DNA of 64,000 nucleotides from Palaemon carinicauda (lineage: Eukaryota > Arthropoda > Malacostraca > Decapoda > Palaemonidae). The notes below the pieces were generated by a model, which was not told where the DNA came from, did not search any database, and worked only from the letters and a program-made list of their open reading frames with translations. The stretch lies in assembly GCF_036898095.1 (NCBI RefSeq), contig NC_090725.1, positions 318,290,709 through 318,354,708 of the forward strand. Reading direction: 5' to 3'. This document shows, in pieces, positions 12,245 through 22,447 of the stretch (positions are counted from its first letter, which is position 1; each line of letters starts with the position of its first letter). Position numbers and translations under genes: made by a program.

Positions 12245-12605
12245 GAACGAATTTTGACATAGGAAAATCTATTTTTGGGTGAGATAGCTACGTCGTCCTG
12301 ATGGAAGTTCCTCAAAGGCAGCTTTCTACTTGGGATATTTCTGCAAGTTATATACCAGAGAATTTAACCGAAGAAGTAACGCAGGGTTCGTATCCCCTGG
12401 AGCGAATATCCCGAGAGATATCGTGTATACAACAGGGATGTGTTTAAAACAAGCCATGGCTATCCTTCCCCAAATAGAGCTAACCTTGTCTTGAAGAATG
12501 TGGGATAGGATTCAATAAGTGGGTGAGAGAGCCGTTACAACTTATAGTATCTGATCCCAGTATGCTACTACAAATACGTTTCCTGGATTACCATTCCAGG
12601 AGCAG
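12242..12605. repeat. DIRS-B1 inverted terminal repeat (3' end of element)
   Basis: It matches the reverse complement of 31,140-31,441. Shared blocks include 'gcagctttctacttgggata', 'tttctgcaag' and 'ttccccgaatag'-like words. It also matches 31,884-32,225 of DIRS-B2 directly. Confidence 0.88.
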
Positions 12606-12679
12606 ACATCACATAACGCAAGGCCTCACACTGAGAATTGGGAGGGGATGAAAAGTAACGGACGGGCCAATCAGGATGA

Positions 12680-12765
12680 CATGGCTATCTTACCCAAAAA
12701 TATATTTTTCCTATGTCAAAATCCGTTTATTGGGCTCAAGCCATGTCATCTTGGTGGAAGTGTAC
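12680..12765. repeat. DIRS-B1 internal complementary region
   Basis: The left half ('ctatcttacccaaaaatat' ... 'cctatgtcaaaatccg', 12,684-12,724) is the reverse complement of the extreme tip at 12,246-12,288. The right half ('gggctcaagccatgtcatc' ...) repeats the complement of the opposite tip (31,410-31,441). Joining the complements of both ends is the defining DIRS feature. Confidence 0.88.
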
Positions 12766-12979
12766 CAGAGAAGTAATATCCTCAGTTATGGCCAGATGGA
12801 GTTTTTAACCAATTCGAGTTCCTAGAATTCCCACTAATTATATAAGGACAAGGTCCCACGATAAGTAGTGACAGCAAAAGGGTGTTTCTACACTTCCACA
12901 TAGCAGTTGGGGCGATAGTCTCAAACTATGAACACAAGCGAGTTGATTGTAAATTACATAGGAGCAAAAACACTGAATA

Positions 12980-14395
<1,416 letters not shown>

Positions 14396-14479
14396 CACAA
14401 TGCAAATAAAAATAATATTCCATTTGCACGATGCAGACTGGAAGTCCCAAATATACAGTCTGTGAGAGTCCATTCACAG

Positions 14480-15540
14480 CACTTAAGAAGCTGGTCTAAT
14501 TACACTACCAGCGGCCACCACAGTGTTTAATCTCTTCCAATCGATGCAAGTAATGTTTGAAAAAAACACTCTTGAAGATTTCCACCCCGTGTGAGCATGT
14601 AAGCCTTCAAAGGACGTGTATTGGAAAAAGTCAAGGAAGAGCCACTTTCCTAGGGTTATGACCCAATATATTGTCAGCCCTTCTCTTGAAATAAGTTAGT
14701 CTGTATCTTAGCTGTTCTAAAGAAAGATTAGATCCTGTTGTTTCCTCTTTAAAAAGGGCACAGAGAAGGATCCTCCATTAGTGGAATGATCTTCCAGGGC
14801 CTCCAACATTAGTGAGATGTTAATTTTTTGCCAAGAATGCAGAACCTGGGTAAAAATTTACCTTTCATGATTCCAAGAATTCGATGTAGTCATCATCCCC
14901 TAAAAGTGCCACAATCTCGCTAACTCTAGCACCAGAAGTTATAGAAAGCAAAAAGATTGACTTTTGAGTAAGATCCCTCAAAGAGGTAGTGGCGTTATCT
15001 ATTGAGGAGGCTAAGTGCAAAACTTTATCCAATGACCATAAGATAGCTTAGGGAGGAGCATTTGGTTTCAATTTAGCACAAGTCTTCAGGATCTTATTGA
15101 GCCATTTGTTATCTAGTTCAAAATCAAAAGCATAAGTGATAGGTCTAGTTAGTGCTGACTTACATGAGGCAATGATCGTAGAGGCCTAAACTTGTTCGTG
15201 TAACAAAATACAGAAGTTCATAGTAATGGAAGATAAGTGCAAGACTTTATTCAAACACCATGAGATACCCTTGGGAGGAGTATTTGGTTTCAATTTAGCA
15301 CAAGTATTCGGGATCTTATTGAACCGTTCAATATCAAGTTCAAAATCAAAAGCATAATTGATAGGTCTAGTTAGTGCCGACTTTCACGAGGCAATAGTCG
15401 TAGAGGCCTAACCTTGTTCGTATAACGAAATCCAAAAGGATATACAGAAGTCCATAGTAATGGAAGAGAGATGTATTTAAACGAATTCCACCCATTTTTT
15501 TCCAGCAAGACAATTATTGTCGTTTTGAAGTATCTATAAA
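14480..15540 (-). pseudogene. DIRS-B1 tyrosine recombinase (broken)
   Basis: This region aligns base for base with the open recombinase frame of DIRS-B2 (33,001-33,849), sharing the end region at 14,484-14,530 and the 'cctagggttatgaccca' block. Deletions around 14,740-14,770 and several stops destroy the frame. A segment of about 223 bp is tandemly duplicated (15,012-15,234 and 15,235-15,457), repeating the N-terminal core-binding region, so the copy is non-functional. Confidence 0.8.
15012..15457 (-). repeat. 223-bp tandem duplication inside the recombinase
   Basis: 'aagtgcaaaactttatccaa' (15,012) recurs as 'aagtgcaagactttattcaa' (15,235), and the blocks '...ggtctagttagtg' and 'gaggcctaa.cttgttcgt' recur at the same offset. 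DIRS-B2 has only one copy. Confidence 0.85.
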
Positions 15541-16136
15541 GTTAATCCTTTCCTTCGCAACTTCGAATTTTCTTTGAGCCGCTAGGGTGAGAAAGTCATG
15601 GGCTGAAGGTGTTTTCGTTATTCAAGAGGAAGCAAATAGAGTTTTCTGTGGAACATCCTGGGACAGCAAAGGAGATAATAGAAGGAACCGGAGAGGTTTA
15701 AGTTCTAGAACCAGACGCGACCAATTGCTCTTGGGCTATTTTAGAGCCACTAGAGCTGCTGTCCCTTTGGAAGTCTGCAGATAGTTCAGGACTTTCATTG
15801 GGAGGTTGAACAGTGGAAAGAGGTAAATGAGAGACCACTGGCTCTGGTCCAGTGACTATGCATCCATTCCCATCACTTCCGGATTTAAGATTGGTGCTAT
15901 ATATTGAGGAAGCTTCTTGTTGAATTTCATTGCAAGAAGATCTATTTGCAGTTTTGGGACTTGCTGTAGGGTGAAATAGAATGATTTTGCATCCAGAGAC
16001 TATTCTGTTTCCAGAGGCTTGGATTCTGACAGGGCGTCAGCAATCACACTGCGAACCCTTACTAAGACAACTGCTGAAAAATACCAATTTCTCAGCCTCA
16101 CTAAGGTGAGAATGGCTAAAATCACAAGCTTGATCT
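15541..16136 (-). pseudogene. DIRS-B1 linker region and RNase H C-terminus (broken)
   Basis: It aligns with 33,900-34,500 of DIRS-B2. The minus-strand piece 16,136-16,000 ends the RNase H domain ('VIADALSESKPLETE', matching 'VAADALSRYKPQETE' of DIRS-B2). Its upstream half lies on the other side of the LTR retrotransposon at 25,464-25,600, which proves the insertion. Confidence 0.75.
16133..16136. other. 4-bp target-site duplication ATCT (partner 25,464-25,467)
   Basis: ATCT precedes the left LTR and follows the right LTR. The empty site survives in DIRS-B2 near 34,497-34,505 ('gttgatctgaggaga'), with a single ATCT. Confidence 0.92.
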
Positions 16137-17146
16137 TGTGGCGGGATGTCAACAAAACACAACCCCCCACACCCTTGATCACTCTAACAGACAATTATCT
16201 CCACAAAACAAACTTTCCCCTTACGTTATCAACTGGACTCTTGGATAGAAGGAAAATGAAAGCAAAACATGACCTTAATGCTATATTTCTTACAAACTAA
16301 AATAATTAATACAAAAAACCCTTCCACAATCAATTAAACACTTAACATCCACAACCAAAATAATTAGACTTAAAATTAATCTTTAACTTAATAAGTATAC
16401 CAAAAAACGTAACACCATTCAAATGAAAAAAAACCCTAACAAACTTAAAACTAAACTCGACCACAACCAAAATGTATATTATATTTTACGGGACATCGAC
16501 ATTGTCCTCAACACAAAGCCAAACTGTCTTTTATGGCAAACGGGACTATATGCAGTTCGTCAACTGAACTGAAAAGTCAATTAGTGGTCATCATCATCAT
16601 CATCGTCGTCGTCATTATCATCGACATCATCATCATCATACACAATCTTTATAAACAGGCCAGGTCATCGACAATCGTTAATCCAAAAAAAAGCAGTCTA
16701 AATATGATCAGTTCCAGGCCAGGTCATCAACAGTAATCCACTTTCAAAAAATTTAGTCACTCCAAAGGAGGAATCACAGCCTGCCAAAATAAAAAAGAAA
16801 AACACTTACGAACACTTCTAGCTAACTGAACTATCGCACTATAATCAAAGATAAATAATAAATTGTTCCTATCATTCACAATCACGATAAGCAAAGATAA
16901 ACAAAACTGTACTTACTGTCAAAATAATCAAAACACTTCAACGCTGGTAAGAAAAATAATAGATATAATCCAGCATTCAATCACACAACTGCTTCAGGAC
17001 GCAGTCAATCAAAAAAAGCATTCGCTCCGAAACATTCACCACTGTCGTAACCTTACTAAAAATGTAAACAAACAATCTCATTTGTACCAACAGTCTTTCT
17101 CACCACAAACGATCGTTAACCTAACTACTTTCGCTCGCTAACACAA

Positions 17147-17224
<78 letters not shown>

Positions 17225-17273
17225 GATTTGGCAAAACCAAAAATAAAATAAAACAAAAAATAAATCCTCCACA
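16137..17273 (-). repeat. 3' LTR of the Gypsy-like element
   Basis: Length 1,137 bp, beginning TG and ending CA on either strand (TGTGG...CCACA, itself a 5-bp terminal inverted repeat). It is nearly identical to 24,325-25,463. It carries a (CT)n run at 17,149-17,222 and a (CAT)n/(CGT)n stretch near 16,586-16,640. The 92-codon frame inside is duplicated simply because the LTR is. Confidence 0.95.
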
Positions 17274-17290
17274 TTCCTCCCCCCTTACTT
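17274..17290 (-). other. Polypurine tract
   Basis: On the minus strand, 'aagtaaggggggaggaa' lies directly before the 3' LTR, the expected primer position for plus-strand DNA synthesis. Confidence 0.85.
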
Positions 17291-17314
17291 TGCCAAATCC
17301 TTCTCACACAACAC

Positions 17315-19888
17315 TTACATTATTTTTTTCATAACCCAGTCGCAGTCGGGAACGGGACCTCTACTCCGAGTAACTGGGCCTCCATATACTCTCTCATTCA
17401 CTTCTTCCTTATCACAATCATTCGCTACATTAACACTATTCCTATCTAAATCCCTATCATCTAATATATCATGTACAATCATATCTACCTCGTTCTCATC
17501 TGGCCCTATAATTACACTCATTTCTGTAAACAGTTCATCCATTTCATCAAAAACATTCTCAACTTTAGTAAAAGATTCATTCATACTACTAATCATTCTC
17601 CTATCTCCCACTCTCGCATTCGTCATCCTTTCTTTTACATCACCTAAGGAAAAGCCACACACACTATAGGTACCATTCATACTCAGCCATGATTCATCTG
17701 TATTAACACATTTATCTTCCATACACACTTGCACATTTACACCCTTGTCATACTTATTTCTATTCTCACTTTTACTTATAAAATTTCCCCTTCCTTTATC
17801 TTTACTTAAAGCTCTTGTATTCTTCCTTTTCTTATATTCTACTAACACTAACTGTTTACCTTCCAGACCTAAGTCCTCATACATACTAGGTTCACCCTTG
17901 TTCCTTTTCAACCATTTACTCATCCCATTCTCTTGGATATACTCAGGTACCTCTTTCCATTTACGCAACTGGTTGTGGTGGGCCCTAATTTTTTCCCCAA
18001 TACCACCCACACACAACTTAACCAAAACGTAACTTAATCCACTCGAACCAACTTCTAACACCTCATAGGGACCTTCAAATTTATCACGCACCTTATTTAC
18101 ATTCATTCTACCCTTTTCAATTACTTCTTTCATCACTCTTTCACCAACTTTAAAGCTTTCAAACCTCTTATTTGCTTTCCTCCACACATCTCTATCATCC
18201 TCCGACACACCCAACCTCGGTCTTATTATTTTTTCAAAATTTAACACAAACTTACATGGAGACATACCCGTACTCTTATGCACTGTTGCATTGTAAGCCC
18301 ACAACGCTCTACCAACATACAAATCCCAATCATTACCACATGTACTCATCATTCGCAAAATTTCAGTTAATGTTCTTACAGTCCTTTCAGCCAACCCATT
18401 CGCACTTGGCATATAAGGAGTCGAATACACATGTTCAATACCCCATTCTCTTAACATCTGCTCAAACTCCCATCCAACAAACTCAGGGCCATTATCACTT
18501 AACATTCGCACAGGCTTACACACACACATCGGCAACATCACTTGACCAACCATTCTTGCAACAGTCTCGCTCCGTTTATCCTTGATGGGTATTGCATATG
18601 TAAATTTACTCATGTGATCAACCATAACAATCATTCCCACATGTCTTCTCGCAGTCACAGGCAACGAAACACAATCAATCACAAACATCTCAAATGGTTC
18701 TTTCATACGTAATCTCAAAACAGGCGGATTAGCATGCACTCTCTGATACTTCCCTTTCTGGCAATCTTCACACGTAGTCGCTACATCCTTACATATCTGA
18801 CTCAACCCAGGTGTAAACAATCTCTCACGCATGCATTCCCATAATTTATTCTTACCCATATGCCCATATCTGTCATGCACTAACATACACATACTTACTG
18901 CTGCATGCATTGGAAACACAGGAACATATATATCTTCATCCATTCCTTTATGTAGAAAATAAACAATATTCTTACACACAATAAGTCTCTTACTAACTTT
19001 CTTATACACCTCTAAATCAGACGACCATTCTTCTACCTCAATACTATTCAACATACATTCACGTAACCTTTTAATTTCCTCACATTCATCTTGCATTTCT
19101 TCCACCTCCTCTTTAGTCAGTAGATCATCCTCACTCCTCGTAATATCAACCATGCCAACAAAATTCGCCATAAATACACTATTATCTTCTATCACAACTA
19201 CTTCACATCCATTTTTCAGAAGCAAACCACTACCAATATCAACTGATAAATCATGCAATCTTAAAAAGTCAATTCTTATCAAAAAACAACTAGGCATCTC
19301 ATTCTCTCCCATTACAATAAAATTATGTTCCACCTCCATACTTCCCAGTTTTAATTTCAAACGCACTTCTTCCCAAACTAGCAAACTTCCTTTACCTATC
19401 CCATGAATTCTCACGCTCGTACATTGCCGTTTCACTTCCCAATTGTACCGCTCTATTTCCTTGATAACAGACATATTCACTAATGACACTTGCGCACCTG
19501 TATCAATTAAACTACAGTATTCATTCTCATTTATACCCACATACGTCATCATTCTTCCTTTTACACCATGCATACAAATGTTTACTCTCCTATCAATAGG
19601 GTCATCCTTATCACACCCATGGTCATCTTCGCTATCTTCTATGCTCATACCACTCTGATTCAAATCACTCGGACAATCCTCCTTCTTACTCAACAACTTG
19701 CAACATCTTTCATTACATTGTAACCTCAATATATACTCCCTTTCAGTCTCTTTATTTGCTCGGTACTGCATCGGACGATTCCACCCAAAATACAAATAAA
19801 CAGTGACACCATATAACATACTTACTACCAACAATACTTTTGATAACAATTCACCCTCAAGCATACTATCCTCCTCCTTATATGCCAT
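17315..19888 (-). CDS. Pol part 2: transmembrane segment, second retropepsin-like domain, integrase
   Basis: 857 residues from an ATG at 19,888. Residues ~14-34 form one hydrophobic, membrane-spanning helix. Residues ~103-222 look like a second retropepsin: 'CSLIDTGAQVSLV' with D129-T130-G131, a flap-like 'IHGIGKGSLLVW', and a degenerate 'LIRIDFL' at the ILGxDFL position, where Arg replaces the expected Gly. Integrase follows with an HHCC zinc site (H338, H343, C373, C376) and a DD35E core (D405, D465, E501; 'LSDNGPEF', 'ANGLAERT'). A GPY-like 'KFEGPYEVLEV' block precedes a long acidic tail ending 'VTRSRGPVPDCDW'. The frame continues in phase from pol part 1 and is separated from it only by TAA and 12 bases. 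Readthrough, reinitiation at this ATG, or a mutant stop are all possible. The catalytic residues of integrase are intact. Confidence 0.9.
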   Translation of the reverse strand: MAYKEEDSMLEGELLSKVLLVVSMLYGVTVYLYFGWNRPMQYRANKETEREYILRLQCNERCCKLLSKKEDCPSDLNQSGMSIEDSEDDHGCDKDDPIDRRVNICMHGVKGRMMTYVGINENEYCSLIDTGAQVSLVNMSVIKEIERYNWEVKRQCTSVRIHGIGKGSLLVWEEVRLKLKLGSMEVEHNFIVMGENEMPSCFLIRIDFLRLHDLSVDIGSGLLLKNGCEVVVIEDNSVFMANFVGMVDITRSEDDLLTKEEVEEMQDECEEIKRLRECMLNSIEVEEWSSDLEVYKKVSKRLIVCKNIVYFLHKGMDEDIYVPVFPMHAAVSMCMLVHDRYGHMGKNKLWECMRERLFTPGLSQICKDVATTCEDCQKGKYQRVHANPPVLRLRMKEPFEMFVIDCVSLPVTARRHVGMIVMVDHMSKFTYAIPIKDKRSETVARMVGQVMLPMCVCKPVRMLSDNGPEFVGWEFEQMLREWGIEHVYSTPYMPSANGLAERTVRTLTEILRMMSTCGNDWDLYVGRALWAYNATVHKSTGMSPCKFVLNFEKIIRPRLGVSEDDRDVWRKANKRFESFKVGERVMKEVIEKGRMNVNKVRDKFEGPYEVLEVGSSGLSYVLVKLCVGGIGEKIRAHHNQLRKWKEVPEYIQENGMSKWLKRNKGEPSMYEDLGLEGKQLVLVEYKKRKNTRALSKDKGRGNFISKSENRNKYDKGVNVQVCMEDKCVNTDESWLSMNGTYSVCGFSLGDVKERMTNARVGDRRMISSMNESFTKVENVFDEMDELFTEMSVIIGPDENEVDMIVHDILDDRDLDRNSVNVANDCDKEEVNERVYGGPVTRSRGPVPDCDWVMKKIM

Positions 19889-19900
19889 TTCTTTCGATAC

Positions 19901-19903
19901 TTA
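19901..19903 (-). other. In-frame TAA between RNase H and the integrase ORF
   Basis: The context on the minus strand is AGG AAT TAA GTA TCG AAA GAA ATG. Removing this one codon would leave a continuous pol frame. It may be a genuine ORF boundary, a readthrough site, or a nonsense mutation in this copy. Confidence 0.85.
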
Positions 19904-22447
19904 ATTCCTAACACTCATTCTAAGCTCATCTATACTAGCAGGTATATCCTTATTCAAACCCTTCAATTTAACCTTATTTAACCCACACAAAATACATTTA
20001 TACACCATGTCATCCCCTTCAAAACTTTGTACCACCATTAAATCTTCCGGCAACCTTTCAAAATTACTATCATTCTCGCTACTCTCTTCTATCTTACCAT
20101 GCATTCTTGACATCGCATCTGCTAGCACGTTCTTACTCCCAGGTACATATTCTAGCTTAAAGTCAAATTCATTCAAATCCTCTATTGTCCTCGCAACTCT
20201 AGCATTCACAGACTCTTTCCTAATCATGTACACTAGGGGCTGATGGTCAGTACGCACAATAAATTTCACACCATACAAAAATACCTTCAACGCTTTCACG
20301 CAAAACCTTATCGCAGCCAACTCCCTTTCAATCGTGGAATACTTTCGCTCAGCCTTATTAAATGCTTTACTTACATACGCTATCACTCTCAACTGTTCAT
20401 CTCCGTTTATTCTTTGCATTTGAACCAAGCAACCGCCCATACTAATCCCACTAGCATCCGTATATAACTCTAGCATACTCGCATGTTCACTATAATCGGG
20501 AAAAGCCAAAGTGACGTCTCTCGCAGCCTCTTCTTTCAAGTTTTCAAATGCTTCAATCATACGCTCATCCCATTTCAGTCTCGTACTATTTCTCTTACCT
20601 GTCCACTCATTCAAAGGCTTCCCTATTCCCGAACAATCTCTGACAAACTTCCGACCAAATTCAATTAACCCAAGAAACCCTCTCAACTCACGCACCGTAT
20701 GAGGACGTGGAAACTCTCTCACCTTACTCACAAACTTTTCACTCTTCCTTATACCCGATTCACTCACCACATGCCCAAGAAATTCCACCTCCCCGGCCAA
20801 CCATGTACACTTTTCAAGCTTAACTTTCACCCCAACTTCTATCAACCGTTCTAATAATGCTTCAAGCAACTGCATGTGTTCCTCAACTGTCTCACTAGCA
20901 ATCAAAATATCATCAATAAAAACAGTCACCTTCTGTCTATCAAACCCAGCCAAAACTACATTCATCGCCCTCTGGAAGGCAGCAGGCGCATTAGCAAGGC
21001 CAAAACTTAATCTTTTAAACTGATAATGACAATTTCTACTTGAAAATGCCGTAATGGGCCTGCTCCCCTCTGCCAGAGGCATCTGGTAATAGCCCCTAAC
21101 TAAATCTAACTTTGTAAAAACTTTCATACCATGCATCTTATACACACAGTCAGACACTACATTCATCGGAAAACGTTCTTTAACAGTTACTTCATTCACC
21201 TTCCTATAATCTATACACATACGTAAACTTCCATCCGGCTTTCTTACAGGTACAATAGGGCTATTCCAGGCACTCTCACTCCTTTCTATTACACCCATTT
21301 GTTCTAACTCCTGGCACTGCTCTTCTATTTCTCTGGCAATAGGCGGAGAAAAATGTCGGGGACGCTGATATATGGGGGTATCTTTACTAAGAACTATCTT
21401 AAATTCAGGCAGCTTTGATCCCCCACAATCCTCATCACCGCGACTCAAAACTCTCCGTCTATCCCATAACATCCTATACAATTGTTCCCTTTCTCCCTCA
21501 CTTATATTCTCATCTCCATTAATTCTTTCTTTCAAACTTTCATAGTCCCAATCGTCATCCGGCTTTATCTTACCCGTCATAACCCGTCTCAATTTAACAT
21601 ACCTTTCATCCTCTACATTGACCAACGTATACATACATCCCATGCAATCACCCTCACGTATACCCCGTATTCTCTTCCTCCTTACAGTCGGCAACAAGCT
21701 CACATACACCTTCGGCTCCTGCAAATTCAAAATACCATCATACACATGCACACTTGCTTTCACCAAATTACTTGCTTCCGAACCTTCCACTACATATTCA
21801 CAATTGTCACTATTGGCAATTCCCAGACTATTCGGCCATGCAACTTTTACACTGACAACCTCACTCGCATCTTTTGACAATTTAACACCTTCTTTTGCTA
21901 TTAACGGCACACCTTTCCATACCTTCGTACATACACTACCATCTTCATTCAAATAAAATTCCCCACAAAATTTACCCTTAACTTTCATCTCTATCATATT
22001 TACATTAGGATGTACAATCATACCGCATTTTTTCAAGAAGTTATAACCTAACAACACATCGTATTTGTCATTTACTCCCTCAACCACATAAAAATCATTA
22101 TCTTCCATCATCAGCCCCCCAATCATGACATTTTCACGCAACTTTCCTTGCACAGACATACTTAAATTACCGATACCTTTCACTTCACCTTTACACCCCC
22201 TAAATTCACACACATCCCTTACCTTATCGTATGCATTCCTAAACATTAAATTGACACCACAACCAGTATCAATCAGACCAACTAGCTCTATTCCATTAAA
22301 ATTTACTTTTGCACTCATGCAGTCATAAGCTCTTTCGCCCATCACGTCTTCATGTAGTAAACCTTCACGAACATGCATCACATTCACTCCACACACACTC
22401 GAGGACTCACCCAGCTGAACCCTCTTACACTCTAGTTTCCCGAACAT
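19901..22447 (-). CDS. Pol part 1: aspartic protease, reverse transcriptase, RNase H
   Basis: 848 residues. The protease spans ~43-155 with 'VGLIDTGCGVNLM' (D60-T61-G62) and 'DVLLGYNFL' (130-138). RT spans ~355-590: motif A 'FTKLDLVRGYYQMPL' (D448), 'SFGLANAPAAFQRAM', and the catalytic 'VFIDDILIAS' (D512, D513). RNase H spans ~655-785 with D664 (YTDASG), E707 (TIEREL), D734 (RTDHQPL) and D777 (LADAMSR), all conserved. It probably is made as a Gag-Pol fusion by -1 frameshifting at 22,441-22,435; its own ATG lies 6 bases before that site. The enzymes would mature the polyprotein, copy the RNA and degrade it in the particle. The frame is intact up to the TAA. Confidence 0.95.
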   Translation of the reverse strand: MFGKLECKRVQLGESSSVCGVNVMHVREGLLHEDVMGERAYDCMSAKVNFNGIELVGLIDTGCGVNLMFRNAYDKVRDVCEFRGCKGEVKGIGNLSMSVQGKLRENVMIGGLMMEDNDFYVVEGVNDKYDVLLGYNFLKKCGMIVHPNVNMIEMKVKGKFCGEFYLNEDGSVCTKVWKGVPLIAKEGVKLSKDASEVVSVKVAWPNSLGIANSDNCEYVVEGSEASNLVKASVHVYDGILNLQEPKVYVSLLPTVRRKRIRGIREGDCMGCMYTLVNVEDERYVKLRRVMTGKIKPDDDWDYESLKERINGDENISEGEREQLYRMLWDRRRVLSRGDEDCGGSKLPEFKIVLSKDTPIYQRPRHFSPPIAREIEEQCQELEQMGVIERSESAWNSPIVPVRKPDGSLRMCIDYRKVNEVTVKERFPMNVVSDCVYKMHGMKVFTKLDLVRGYYQMPLAEGSRPITAFSSRNCHYQFKRLSFGLANAPAAFQRAMNVVLAGFDRQKVTVFIDDILIASETVEEHMQLLEALLERLIEVGVKVKLEKCTWLAGEVEFLGHVVSESGIRKSEKFVSKVREFPRPHTVRELRGFLGLIEFGRKFVRDCSGIGKPLNEWTGKRNSTRLKWDERMIEAFENLKEEAARDVTLAFPDYSEHASMLELYTDASGISMGGCLVQMQRINGDEQLRVIAYVSKAFNKAERKYSTIERELAAIRFCVKALKVFLYGVKFIVRTDHQPLVYMIRKESVNARVARTIEDLNEFDFKLEYVPGSKNVLADAMSRMHGKIEESSENDSNFERLPEDLMVVQSFEGDDMVYKCILCGLNKVKLKGLNKDIPASIDELRMSVRN

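Noticed and set aside
16863..17141. Identical 92-codon frames at 16,863 and 25,050
   Set aside because: They are the same LTR sequence in both LTRs, on the antisense strand. Not duplicated genes.
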